Part shown: one piece after another, positions 25,215 to 34,469 of the stretch | Numbering within the stretch: position 1 is the first letter of the stretch | How the letters are laid out: each line of letters starts with the position of its first letter | From: Limnobacter olei | Lineage (GTDB): Bacteria > Pseudomonadota > Gammaproteobacteria > Burkholderiales > Burkholderiaceae_B | Length of the DNA stretch: 64,000 nucleotides | Assembly (NCBI RefSeq): GCF_029087225.1 | Contig: NZ_JARFJD010000009.1 | Span: 180,210 to 244,209 of the forward strand | Direction: 5' to 3' | Translations under genes and position numbers: made by a program | Notes under the pieces: model-generated | What the model was told of the DNA's origin: nothing | Seen by the model: only the letters and a program-made list of their open reading frames with translations | The model's database searches: none

Positions 25215-27284
25215 TTACATGTTCTTGACCTGAAACTTCTTCAGAATATTGGACAGGTCAGTGGCTACTCCCTTCAGGCCTGACACTGCATTGGACGCAC
25301 GGCGAGCCATGTCCAAATTGCCTTCCGAAAGCTGAGCAACCACTTCAACCTGGTGACCAATACTTTCCGAGGCCTGGTTTTGCTCAAGCAGCGCCGCGTG
25401 AATGTTTTCAACCGAATGGGCCACAGCCGAGGAATCGGCTGTGATCTGGTTCATGGCCTGGCCAGCGCGGTCTACAAGCTCAACACCTTTTTTCACGCTT
25501 TCTACAGCCATGTCCATGTTGTTAACGGCCACGCCAGAGCTGTTTTGAATGGCCTCAATCATGCCGTGAATGTCATCGGTCGACTTGCGAGTGCGCTCTG
25601 CCAGCTTGCGCACTTCATCGGCCACCACCGAGAAACCACGACCCTGTTCACCCGCGCGTGCAGCTTCAATGGCTGCATTCAAGGCCAGAAGGTTGGTTTG
25701 TTCAGCTATGCCTTTGATAATCAGAGCGATTTCAGAAATTTCCCGGGATTGTTCGCCGAGTTGTTGAATCACATCGGCTGTGCCTTGCACATTCTGTGAA
25801 ATTTTATGCATTTGTTGAGTGGCGGAATTAATCGCACCCAAACCATCGTCTGCCAACTGGCGTGCCTTGTTGCTTACATCTTTGGCTTCAGTGGCCGATT
25901 CGCCAACGCTAGAAATTGACGAAGACATTTCCTCAACCGCAGCCGCCATGCCTGAAGCCGCATCGCTACCAGAAGCGGCGCCTTTGCTGAGCTCTTCACT
26001 GGTTTGAACCAGGTCCTCAGAGGCCTCTTGAACTTGGTCGGTGCTGCGTTTTACGGCACCCAAGGCCTGTTCCATGCTTTCGGCCATGCGGTTCATGCTG
26101 CGGGCCAACAGGCTGATTTCGTTTTTGGTGGCCACGCTGCCGTTGGTCACTTCATCGCTGGCACGTGCGGTCATGTCACCGTTGCCCAGTTTCAAAGCCA
26201 AAGCGGTCAGTACCTTGGTTGAGCTGGTCAAACGGCTTGTGACCCAGTAGAGGGCAAGCGCTATGATGGCAGAGGCAATCAGACCCATGATCACCATCAT
26301 GCCCGACATGGCGTAAATGGTGCTGAACATCTCGGAGGTAAGCGCGGGTGCGACAATGGCTGCACCGCCCCACTGGGGTACTTTCGTGAATGCTACAAAC
26401 TCGGTGCGGTTTTCGCCTGATTTCGGGTCGTTCCAGCTAATTTGGGTAATGCCGCTGTCTTCTTTTGTAATTTTGTCGAGCAGGCCTTGTAAATCATATT
26501 CTTTGGCAGCAAGTTCCTTGAACTCATCACCCTTGAATTGTGAGTGAATCATCACTTTGCCTGCATTGGCACCCGTGGTGTACAGCACGTAGGGAATGCC
26601 GGTTTCACCAATGCGCGTGCTCAACACCGCGTTTTGTACATCAGCAAACAGGTTGGTCATGTCAAAGCCAATGTACAGCACCAAATCATGTTCACCATTT
26701 GTACTTTTAATTGGCAAGTACTTCGACATGTAGCGCTTACCGAATAATAGCGCTTCACCCACGTAGGTTTCGCCTTTAATTATTTTGGCGTAGCTGGGGT
26801 GGCTTCGGTCCAGCTTGGTGCCCACGGCACGGTCACCATTTTCTTTTTTCAGGCTGGTTGAAATTCTCAGGTAGTCGTCACCCGTGCGAACAAACACGGT
26901 TGCTATGCCGCCTGTCATTTTTGTGAAGTTATCCACCACACCGTAGTTGCCGGTAATGAACGTGGAGTCCAGGGTTACCATGGGCCCGTCAATTTCAGGC
27001 GTAATCGAAATCTGCTGTTCAGGGTCAACTATCAACTCGCCGTTGAACTCAATCTCAAACAATTCTGCCAATTGGGTTACAGAACTTTCTGACAGCTTGT
27101 AGGCAATGTCCATGGTTTGTCGCAAACCCTCGGCCTGGGTAGATACGGCGCGTTCGGTTCGGGCTGTGGCTGCATTGAAGGTGTACGCGGCCGTAATGCC
27201 GACCAGGCTCAATACAATCAGTGCCACCAAAGCGGCGCTGGTAAAGCTGATCTGTTTGGAAAGGGGCAGAGTCTTTAGGTTCAT
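25215..27284 (-). CDS. Methyl-accepting chemotaxis protein with Cache sensor
   Basis: The protein has 689 residues. Helix 1 (about 12-36) and helix 2 (about 326-347) flank a periplasmic domain of about 285 residues resembling the Cache3-Cache2 fusion ([20 protein letters not shown] and [20 protein letters not shown]). A HAMP domain and the cytoplasmic signalling domain follow, with the hairpin tip [19 protein letters not shown] that contacts CheA/CheW. The ligand is unknown, and no chemotaxis operon is nearby. The tail FQVKNM has no CheR-binding pentapeptide. Confidence 0.93.
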   Translation of the reverse strand: MNLKTLPLSKQISFTSAALVALIVLSLVGITAAYTFNAATARTERAVSTQAEGLRQTMDIAYKLSESSVTQLAELFEIEFNGELIVDPEQQISITPEIDGPMVTLDSTFITGNYGVVDNFTKMTGGIATVFVRTGDDYLRISTSLKKENGDRAVGTKLDRSHPSYAKIIKGETYVGEALLFGKRYMSKYLPIKSTNGEHDLVLYIGFDMTNLFADVQNAVLSTRIGETGIPYVLYTTGANAGKVMIHSQFKGDEFKELAAKEYDLQGLLDKITKEDSGITQISWNDPKSGENRTEFVAFTKVPQWGGAAIVAPALTSEMFSTIYAMSGMMVIMGLIASAIIALALYWVTSRLTSSTKVLTALALKLGNGDMTARASDEVTNGSVATKNEISLLARSMNRMAESMEQALGAVKRSTDQVQEASEDLVQTSEELSKGAASGSDAASGMAAAVEEMSSSISSVGESATEAKDVSNKARQLADDGLGAINSATQQMHKISQNVQGTADVIQQLGEQSREISEIALIIKGIAEQTNLLALNAAIEAARAGEQGRGFSVVADEVRKLAERTRKSTDDIHGMIEAIQNSSGVAVNNMDMAVESVKKGVELVDRAGQAMNQITADSSAVAHSVENIHAALLEQNQASESIGHQVEVVAQLSEGNLDMARRASNAVSGLKGVATDLSNILKKFQVKNM

Positions 27285-27418
27285 GGTGCGAAGCGATTGG
27301 GAAGGTTATGAACAGCTTCGATCATCGCATTGCCTACCCTGTACTAATTGCCTAATTAGAGGGGTAAATCGCCTGTTTTACCAAGGTGTTCCCCCTTTTA
27401 AAGGGGGGTGAGTAGTGG

Positions 27419-28219
27419 CTATCTTGAGAGAGTTGCCACGGCAGGGGCATGGTCCGAGGGTTTTTCCCATTTGCGCGGTGCACGGTCAATCATGCTGGCA
27501 GTGCAACGTTCAGCCAAGGGCTTTGAAAGTAACACATGGTCAATTCGCAATCCCTTGTTCTTTTGAAAACCCAACATTCGGTAATCCCACCAGGAAAAGG
27601 TTTTCTCGGCCTGCTCAAACAGCCGGAAGCTGTCAACCAGACCTAAGCCCAGCAGTGTATTGAAGCGAGTACGCTCATCATCCGAGCACAGCACTTGGCC
27701 TGCCCAAGCCTTGGGGTCATGCACATCACGGTCGTCGGGGGCGATGTTGTAATCACCTACCAAGGCCAGTTGTGGGTATTTGGCCAACCAGGCCTCGCAG
27801 TCTTTCAGCAAGGCATCAAGCCAGGCTTTTTTGTACTCGAACTTGTCCGAGCCCACCTCCGAGCCATTGACCACATAAGCACTGACGAAGCGTAAATCAC
27901 CAAAGGTGGCAGCAATGACGCGCTTTTGCTCATCGGGAAAGCTGGGCAGGTTCACCTGCACATCTACCGGTTCGGGCATGGTGGCTTTCTTGTACAGAAT
28001 GGCCACACCGTTGTAGGTTTTCTGGCCAGCAAATACTGCACCGTACCCGGCAGCTTCCAGTTCAGCCACGGGAAAATTGTCATCGGTCAGTTTCAACTCT
28101 TGCAGGCCCAGCAAATCGACAGGGTTGGTCTCAAGCCATTGCAACAGATGTGGAAGGCGCACCTTGAGCGAGTTCACGTTCCAGGTGGCCAGTTGAATGC
28201 TTGCTGCTTGGTCTGTCAT
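27419..28219 (-). CDS. xthA: Exodeoxyribonuclease III
   Basis: This 266-residue AP endonuclease/3' exonuclease works in base-excision repair. Motifs are ATWNVNSLKVRLPHL, LGLQELKLTD, ALVGDYNIAPDDRDV, RIDHVLLSKPL and the catalytic SDHAPAVATL. The ATG overlaps the stop of prlC by one base (TAATG), so it is translated as the second gene of a prlC-xthA unit. A perfect C5T3/A3G5 palindrome follows at about 27391-27407, but it lacks a T-run. Confidence 0.95.
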   Translation of the reverse strand: MTDQAASIQLATWNVNSLKVRLPHLLQWLETNPVDLLGLQELKLTDDNFPVAELEAAGYGAVFAGQKTYNGVAILYKKATMPEPVDVQVNLPSFPDEQKRVIAATFGDLRFVSAYVVNGSEVGSDKFEYKKAWLDALLKDCEAWLAKYPQLALVGDYNIAPDDRDVHDPKAWAGQVLCSDDERTRFNTLLGLGLVDSFRLFEQAEKTFSWWDYRMLGFQKNKGLRIDHVLLSKPLAERCTASMIDRAPRKWEKPSDHAPAVATLSR

Positions 28220-30282
28220 TACGCTGCCTGCCTGTTGTCGACCATGCCCGTGTGGCGAAGTAGGGCGTCAATATTGGGCTCGCGGCCACGGAAGGCCTTG
28301 AACGATTCAGCCGCAGGGCGGCTGCCGCCCACCGACAAAATCTCTTCCAGAAACTTTTTGCCGGTTTCCGGGCTGACTACACCGTTTTCTTCGAACATGG
28401 CAAAAGCATCGGCCGACAACACTTCAGCCCATTTGTAGCTGTAGTAACCCGCTGCATAACCACCCGCGAAAATATGGCTGAACGAATTGGGGAAGCGGTT
28501 GTAGGCTGGCGGAATCAGCACTGCCACTTCTTTGCGTACTTCGGCCAGCAGTTCAAGAATATTTGCTTCGCTGTGCGGGTCAAATTCGGTGTGCACAAGC
28601 ATGTCAAACAGCGAGAACTCGATTTGACGCAGTGTTTGCAGACCGCTCTGGAAATTCTTTGCGGCTACCATTTTGTCAAACAGGGCCTTGGGCATGGGTT
28701 CGCCTGTGGTTTCATGTGCAGTGAGCGATTCAACCACACTCCATTCCCAAGCGAAGTTTTCCATGAATTGCGAGGGCAATTCCACCGCATCCCATTCCAC
28801 GCCGTTGATGCCTGCCACATCCAGTTCATCAACCCTGGTAAGCATGTGGTGAATGCCGTGCCCGAATTCATGGAACAGGGTTTGAACGTCGTCGTGTGAC
28901 AACTGCGCTGCCTTGCCTGCAGCCGGTTTGGTGTAGTTGCAGGTGAGGTAAGCCACTGGTGTTTGCACGCCTTGCTCGGTGCGCTTGCGACCACGTGCGT
29001 CGTCCATCCAGGCGCCAGAGCGTTTGCTGGCCCGCGCGTAGGGATCGAGGTAAAAATGCGCAATCGCCTTGCCTTCCTTCTGAACTTCAAAGAAGCGCAC
29101 GTCGGGGTGCCAGGTGTCGGCCTGTGCTTTCACAATGTTCACGCTGAACAGTTTTTCTGTGAGCTTGAACAAACCATCAAGCACGCGGTCTTCCTGAAAA
29201 TACTGGCGAACTTCCAGATCACTGAAGGCGTATTTTTTCTCTTTCAGCTTTTCGGAGGCATAGCTCATGTCCCAGCTTTGCAGGTCATCCATACCAAGTT
29301 CTGCTTTGGCGAATTCCTTGATCTCTTCCAGATCACGCAGCGCGAATGGCTTGGCTTTCACCGCCAGTTCCCGCAGAAAATTGACCACTTCATCGGGTGT
29401 GTTGGCCATTTTCGGAACCAAACTCAGTTCACCAAAATTCTTGTAACCGAGCATTTGGGCTTCCTCAAGGCGAAGTTGCAGCAGTTCGCGAATCAGGGCT
29501 GTATTGTCCAGTTCGGCCGGGCCAAATTCGGAGGCTCGTTTGGCATAGGCTTCATAAAGTGTTTCACGCAATTCACGCTTCTCGGCGTACTGCAACACTG
29601 GAAAATAAGAGGGAAACTGCAAAGTAAATTTGTAGCCTTCCTTGCCTTCCGATTTTGCAAGTTCCTCGGCCGCTTGCACCGCATATTCAGGAATGCCTGC
29701 CAAATCAGCTTTGTCGGTCACGATCAACTCAAAGGCATTGGTGGCGTCCAGCACATTCTCGGAAAACTTTGCCGTTATGGCGGCCTGACGGTCTTGAATT
29801 TCCGCGTAACGTGGTTTTTGGTCAGCGGGCAGTTCAGCCCCGCCCAGTTTGAAACCACGAATGGAATTGGCCAATACCTTCAAGCGTGCCGGCGTGAATT
29901 GTTGGGCCGCATCACTTTGTTCAATGGCTTTGTAAATGGCGTACAGGCGCTCATCTTGCCCAACCATGGTCCAGAACTCGGTGGTTTTGGGCAGGCAGGC
30001 ATTGTAGGCTGCACGCAGTTCCTCCGTGTCTGCCACTGAATGCAAGTGCCCAACCACGCCCCAGGCTCGGCTCAGCTGTTCACAGGCAATGTCGAGCGGT
30101 AACAGGGTTTCTTCCCAAGTGGCCTGTTCAGGTGCAGTGCTGGCTGTCACTTCTAGTTGTTTTTTGGCCGCAGCAATCAGCGTGTCAATGGCGGGTTCCA
30201 CGTGCTCGGTTTTGATGTCCGAAAAACGGGGCAGTCCGGAAAAGTCGAGTAGGGGATTGTTCGTGTCCATTTTCATGCTCAT
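28219..30282 (-). CDS. prlC: Oligopeptidase A (M3 metallopeptidase)
   Basis: This 687-residue cytosolic zinc peptidase degrades short peptides such as cleaved signal peptides. The zinc motif HEFGH is at 471-475 in TLFHEFGHGIHHML, with the downstream Glu ligand in NGVEWDAVELPSQFMENF. The length agrees with E. coli PrlC (680). The start at 30282 (MSMKMDTNN) has AGGA about 9 bases upstream; internal Mets at residues 3 and 5 are alternatives. Confidence 0.95.
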   Translation of the reverse strand: MSMKMDTNNPLLDFSGLPRFSDIKTEHVEPAIDTLIAAAKKQLEVTASTAPEQATWEETLLPLDIACEQLSRAWGVVGHLHSVADTEELRAAYNACLPKTTEFWTMVGQDERLYAIYKAIEQSDAAQQFTPARLKVLANSIRGFKLGGAELPADQKPRYAEIQDRQAAITAKFSENVLDATNAFELIVTDKADLAGIPEYAVQAAEELAKSEGKEGYKFTLQFPSYFPVLQYAEKRELRETLYEAYAKRASEFGPAELDNTALIRELLQLRLEEAQMLGYKNFGELSLVPKMANTPDEVVNFLRELAVKAKPFALRDLEEIKEFAKAELGMDDLQSWDMSYASEKLKEKKYAFSDLEVRQYFQEDRVLDGLFKLTEKLFSVNIVKAQADTWHPDVRFFEVQKEGKAIAHFYLDPYARASKRSGAWMDDARGRKRTEQGVQTPVAYLTCNYTKPAAGKAAQLSHDDVQTLFHEFGHGIHHMLTRVDELDVAGINGVEWDAVELPSQFMENFAWEWSVVESLTAHETTGEPMPKALFDKMVAAKNFQSGLQTLRQIEFSLFDMLVHTEFDPHSEANILELLAEVRKEVAVLIPPAYNRFPNSFSHIFAGGYAAGYYSYKWAEVLSADAFAMFEENGVVSPETGKKFLEEILSVGGSRPAAESFKAFRGREPNIDALLRHTGMVDNRQAA

Positions 30283-30321
30283 GGTCTTGGGGTCCTGCTA
30301 AAAAATTCTGAAAGGCTGCGC

Positions 30322-31170
30322 TTATATGCTACGTTCTACCGCTTCAATCGTGTTTTGCAACAGCATGGTGATGGTCATGGGGCCAACACCACCGGGCACT
30401 GGCGTAATCCAGCCTGCCACTTCCTTGGCCGAATCAAAATCAACATCGCCGCACAGCTTGCCATCCGGCAAGCGGTTGATACCTACATCGATCACGACAG
30501 CACCCGGTTTGATCATGTCGCCTGTAATCATATTGGGACGACCCACCGCAACTACAAGTACATCTGCGCGTTGGCAATGCGATTTCAAGTCTTTGGTTTT
30601 GCTGTTGCACAAGGTTACTGTGGCGCCCTGCTGCAGCAACAACATGGCCTGTGGCTTACCCACAATGTTGCTGGCACCAATTACAACTGCCTCTGCGCCT
30701 CGCAGCTCAATCCCGGTTAACTCCAGCATTTTCATGACGCCATAGGGCGTACAGGGGCGAAACAGGGGTTTGCCCGTCATCAGCAACCCTGCGTTGCTGA
30801 TGTGAAAACCGTCTACATCTTTCTCGGCGCTGATGGATTCAATGACCAGATGGGAGTCCAGGTGTTTTGGCAAGGGCAATTGCACCAAAATACCGTGAAT
30901 GGTGGGGTCATCATTCAGCTGTTCAACCAAACCGACCAGTGCGTCCTGGCTGGTGTTCTCGGGCATGCGGTGCATCACCGATTTAAAGCCGGCTTTTTCA
31001 CAGGCTGAAACCTTGTTGCGCACGTAAACCTGCGACGCTGGGTCTTCCCCCACCAGCACTACCGCCAAACCTGGCTGGTGGCCGAGGGCTGTCAATTCAG
31101 CAGCGCGCTGGGCAATGGTTTCTCGAATGGAGGCGGCCAGTTCGGTTCCGCTGATGATTTGTGCAGACAT
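30322..31170 (-). CDS. folD: Methylenetetrahydrofolate dehydrogenase/cyclohydrolase FolD
   Basis: This 282-residue bifunctional enzyme oxidises methylene-THF to methenyl-THF with NADP and hydrolyses it to formyl-THF. Motifs include [18 protein letters not shown] with the catalytic Lys, [25 protein letters not shown], the NADP-binding [12 protein letters not shown] and [13 protein letters not shown]. It precedes prlC on the same strand with a 39-base gap. Confidence 0.96.
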   Translation of the reverse strand: MSAQIISGTELAASIRETIAQRAAELTALGHQPGLAVVLVGEDPASQVYVRNKVSACEKAGFKSVMHRMPENTSQDALVGLVEQLNDDPTIHGILVQLPLPKHLDSHLVIESISAEKDVDGFHISNAGLLMTGKPLFRPCTPYGVMKMLELTGIELRGAEAVVIGASNIVGKPQAMLLLQQGATVTLCNSKTKDLKSHCQRADVLVVAVGRPNMITGDMIKPGAVVIDVGINRLPDGKLCGDVDFDSAKEVAGWITPVPGGVGPMTITMLLQNTIEAVERSI

Positions 31171-31207
31171 GATTAAATGAGTTCGAAAATTTGAAATGGT
31201 TCAATTG

Positions 31208-31244
31208 AACAAGGCCCAGCAGCAGATGCCTGGCGGGCCTTGTT
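31208..31244 (-). terminator. Probable terminator after the FixJ-type regulator
   Basis: AACAAGGCCC and GGGCCTTGTT pair over 10 bases around a 17-base loop, nine bases past the stop of the minus-strand regulator gene. The T-run on the minus strand is weak, so termination strength is uncertain. Confidence 0.55.
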
Positions 31245-31252
31245 GGTGGTGT

Positions 31253-31900
31253 TCAGGGTTGTGCCAGTTCCGGTGATTTGCGCAAGGCGATTTTCAGCAA
31301 ATCAGCCACGGTGGTCACTTGCAGCTTGTCCATGATGTTGGCGCGGTGCGCTTCCACGGTTTTAATGCTGATGTTCAGGTCGTCCGCTATTTGCTTGTTC
31401 AGGCGGCCCGATACGATTCTCTCCAGTACCTGCAATTCACGGGTGGTCAGTTTCGAGTACAGTTTGTTGATTTGTTCATCAAGCTTGGCTGTTTGGGCAA
31501 GCTCATGGGCCAGGCGCATGTGCTGATGAATCAGGTCTTTGATCTTGCCTTCATCAAACGGTTTTTCCAGAAAATCAACCGCACCGTTTTTCATGGTTTC
31601 CACTGCCAGTGTGACATCGCCATGGCCCGTGATGAAAACGATGGGGATGGGAATACCGCGTTCATTCAGTGTTTTTTGCACTTCAAGGCCTGAAAGCTTC
31701 GGCATGCGAATGTCCAGCAGCAGCACACAGGGTTGTGGCCACACCAATTGCTCAAGAAACAACTCGGGGTCTGCATAGGTTTTCACCTGATAGCCCTCGG
31801 TTTCGATAAGCCATTGGAGCGAGTCGTGCACCGCCTCATCATCGTCCACAATGAACACGGTTTCTTGCATTTCGGTGGGGCGTGGCTGAGTGTGCAGCAT
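31253..31900 (-). CDS. FixJ/NarL-type response regulator
   Basis: The protein has 215 residues. The receiver domain carries phosphoacceptor Asp63 in LLLDIRMPKLSG, with conserved FITGHGDVTLAVETMKNGA. A LuxR-type DNA-binding domain follows (LTTRELQVLERIVSGRLNKQ, then IADDLNISIKTVEAHRANIM). The gene starts five bases after the stop of the sensor kinase, so they form one unit. The pair is divergent from aceE, which suggests, without proof, that it controls pyruvate dehydrogenase expression. Confidence 0.92.
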   Translation of the reverse strand: MLHTQPRPTEMQETVFIVDDDEAVHDSLQWLIETEGYQVKTYADPELFLEQLVWPQPCVLLLDIRMPKLSGLEVQKTLNERGIPIPIVFITGHGDVTLAVETMKNGAVDFLEKPFDEGKIKDLIHQHMRLAHELAQTAKLDEQINKLYSKLTTRELQVLERIVSGRLNKQIADDLNISIKTVEAHRANIMDKLQVTTVADLLKIALRKSPELAQP

Positions 31901-31905
31901 TGGCT

Positions 31906-34287
31906 TTATTCCATAACAGGTGGATTGATGTGCGCAAGCACCGAGTCTTCGGCCAACGGCAGCGTGAACTTGAAAACACTACCCTGACCTTGCGCGGGTT
32001 CTACCCACAATTGGCCTTGATGATACTCAATAATAGTACGACAGATGTTCAAGCCCATGCCCATTCCATCGGATTTGGTGGTGAAAAACGATTCAAAGAG
32101 CCGTTGGCGAATTTCTTCGGGCACCCCCACGCCGTGATCTCGAACCTCAACCAAGGCAAACTGGGCCGACTGACCCACCTGAATCTCGATTAACTTTTGC
32201 TCCGGTGGCAGATGGCCCATGGCCTCCAGGCCGTTCTTGATCAGGTTCATCAATACTTGCTCGATCAGCACCGGGTCAGCCACTACCGACATTAGTGCAT
32301 CCGGCAGGTTCATCTCAATCCGGGCCGATTGGTGTTTGGCCTCCAGGCGGGAAAAGCTGATGGCATCCTCAATAATTTTACCGATGGGGCAGGGGCCGCG
32401 TTTAGGTTCCTGCTGTTTCACGAATTCCCGAATTCGGCGAATCACATCACCAGCACGCTGGGCCTGTACATTTACCTTTTCAAGCACCGGCAGCAGATCT
32501 TCCGGGCTTACTTTGCCCGCTTTCAGCCGGGTTACACTGCCCATGTTGTAATTTGAAATGGCGGCCAGCGGCTGGTTGATTTCATGGGCCAGCGAAGAGG
32601 CCAGTTCGCCAAGGGTGATCAAACGAGAGGTAAATTGCAGTTTTTCCTGTTGCTGACGCGACATGTCTTCCGCTTCCTTGCGTGAGGAAATATCGGTGGC
32701 CACCTGCATTACCACGGTTGCACCATCTACCCATGAAATGGATCGTCGCCGAACTTCGTACCAGCGCTGCGACACTGGATTAAGCCACTCGAATGGCTCA
32801 TACAGATTGACCCGGTTGCGGCGGTTTTTTGACATGCGCGGCGGCGTGGCCTTGCCAAACCACTCCCTGTGTAGCCTGTTCACGAAAATATATTCATCGG
32901 GTCCGGCTTCCGGGCCCTGAACGCACACAGCTGCATCAAGTTCTTCAAGAATACGAACAAAGCGCCGGTGGGCAGCAGCCAGTTCGTCACGAATTCGGCG
33001 GGGCTCGGTGATGTCGGTCATCGAGGTCATCCAGCCGCTTTGCTGCCCATCGCTGTCAACCAGTGGTGACACATACATGCGTGCATCAAACACGCTGCCG
33101 TCGCGTCTGCGAACTTGCACCTCGATGCCTTTTTGTGGCGCGTTGCCCGAGAGAATCAAATCCAGATTGGTTTGCTGTTCTTCGTAGGACCTGTCAGGCC
33201 AGTATGGAAATGGAGGAGCCATGCCCACCAGCTCCGATTCCTTGTAGCCGGTCATTCTGCAAAAGGCTGGGTTCACATAGGTAATACGGCCTTGCATGTC
33301 GATGGCCCGCATGCCAGTAACCACCGAGTTTTCCATGGCCCGTCGAAACTTGGTTTCCGCCAGCAATCGTTTCTCAGCCTGGCTGCGAAGTTTCGCATGC
33401 CGAAACAGCAAGATAAAACTCCATACAATCACCAGTGAAAGCCCAAACACCGCCCAGGCCAACATGTTGGAAAACAACTCGGTGTTGGTTTTGTATAGCA
33501 CAGCGCGCAATTTAAGCCCATGGCCAGGCGGGTCTAGAGGAACCTCATGGCTTAACTTTGCATTGTCGATTGACCTGCTCACATTGGAGGCAACTGGATT
33601 GCCGCCACCGTCTACGATGCTGACCAGATAAAGCTGCACGAATGAGTTAGGTACCGCATCATTCAGCAATGCACCCAGAGGAATGGTCGCCGCCACCGTG
33701 CCAATGAAATCTCCCCGGCTGAAAATGGGGCTGTGAACTTCAATGAACACCTTGCCGGAAGGATCCAGAAATGGCCTTGAGAACACTGGCAATCTGGTTT
33801 CCCTGGCCGTGTTGAATGCCCAATAACTTTCGGCATCTTCGATGGTTTGGTAAAGGGGGTGGAGTACTTCGGATGAGCGCAAACTGGGCAATGCCAAGTT
33901 GGTCACCCGTCTTTCCTCGTCAATAATCAGCACGCTGCTGACCTCTTGAAACTCATTTAACAGTGCCTGGGCGGAGAAACGAAAACCTTCAACATCACTG
34001 CTGTTCTGCTCAAACCCGCGAGCGATCTGGTTCAGTCGTTCCTGTGAGGCCAATAAACGGGTACGAATGGTTTGACGGGCCAGTTCCACATCACGAATGA
34101 CGCGCAGCTGCGTTTGATTCTGATCTTCGGAATGCAGAGTGTAGAAAAACGCGCCCATGGCCAGCAAAAACAGGATGATGCCCACCAGCGGGGTGGCCCA
34201 AACCAAAGGGCTTGTACGGGGTTGATCGCTGAGGCGCACGGTCGAATAGGTCTCGAATCCTGATAATGACTGAAGTGTACAAAACAA
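31906..34287 (-). CDS. PAS-domain membrane sensor histidine kinase
   Basis: The protein has up to 793 residues. Helix 1 (about 30-51) and helix 2 (about 275-296) flank a periplasmic sensor of about 220 residues. Two PAS domains follow: one near 318-430 (AIDMQGRITYVNPAFCRMTGY) and one near 440-545. HisKA carries His568 in ASSLAHEINQPLAAISNY, and the ATPase ends with GMGMGLNICRTIIEYHQG. The architecture recalls FixL/DctS-type kinases; there is no evidence for a haem PAS. The start is unclear: TTG at 34287 or GTG at 34239. Confidence 0.88.
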   Translation of the reverse strand: MFCTLQSLSGFETYSTVRLSDQPRTSPLVWATPLVGIILFLLAMGAFFYTLHSEDQNQTQLRVIRDVELARQTIRTRLLASQERLNQIARGFEQNSSDVEGFRFSAQALLNEFQEVSSVLIIDEERRVTNLALPSLRSSEVLHPLYQTIEDAESYWAFNTARETRLPVFSRPFLDPSGKVFIEVHSPIFSRGDFIGTVAATIPLGALLNDAVPNSFVQLYLVSIVDGGGNPVASNVSRSIDNAKLSHEVPLDPPGHGLKLRAVLYKTNTELFSNMLAWAVFGLSLVIVWSFILLFRHAKLRSQAEKRLLAETKFRRAMENSVVTGMRAIDMQGRITYVNPAFCRMTGYKESELVGMAPPFPYWPDRSYEEQQTNLDLILSGNAPQKGIEVQVRRRDGSVFDARMYVSPLVDSDGQQSGWMTSMTDITEPRRIRDELAAAHRRFVRILEELDAAVCVQGPEAGPDEYIFVNRLHREWFGKATPPRMSKNRRNRVNLYEPFEWLNPVSQRWYEVRRRSISWVDGATVVMQVATDISSRKEAEDMSRQQQEKLQFTSRLITLGELASSLAHEINQPLAAISNYNMGSVTRLKAGKVSPEDLLPVLEKVNVQAQRAGDVIRRIREFVKQQEPKRGPCPIGKIIEDAISFSRLEAKHQSARIEMNLPDALMSVVADPVLIEQVLMNLIKNGLEAMGHLPPEQKLIEIQVGQSAQFALVEVRDHGVGVPEEIRQRLFESFFTTKSDGMGMGLNICRTIIEYHQGQLWVEPAQGQGSVFKFTLPLAEDSVLAHINPPVME

Positions 34288-34356
34288 GCGGGCAAGTGGG
34301 TGGACTGGATTCAGGTGGATTCGGGAAAATCCTTAGATATTCCACAATATGAAAAC

Positions 34357-34397
34357 TCAAATCATAATTTGAAACTTTCTGAATTAGGTGTGATACT
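34357..34397 (+). promoter_or_regulatory. aceE promoter with overlapping palindrome
   Basis: TTGAAA (34369-34374) and GATACT (34392-34397) are spaced by 17 bases, and the -10 is preceded by TGT, giving an extended -10. The palindrome TCAAAT-CATA-ATTTGA (34357-34372) overlaps the -35 and is a candidate operator. AGGAGG lies just upstream of the aceE ATG. Confidence 0.6.
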
Positions 34398-34469
34398 CTA
34401 ATATCAACAGGAAATACAGCCACAAGCTCGTACTTCTGCAAAAGAACCCAGAGACCCAAGGAGGAAGCA

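Noticed and set aside
27391-27407. C5T3/A3G5 palindrome after xthA considered as terminator
   Set aside because: The perfect pairing is real, but neither strand has a T-run after it and the loop would be too small unless inner pairs open. Left as a minor unexplained site.
28963-30039. 358-codon plus-strand frame opposite prlC
   Set aside because: It lies entirely within the oppositely oriented, clearly conserved prlC gene; its Phe/Gly/His-rich translation is typical of a shadow frame.
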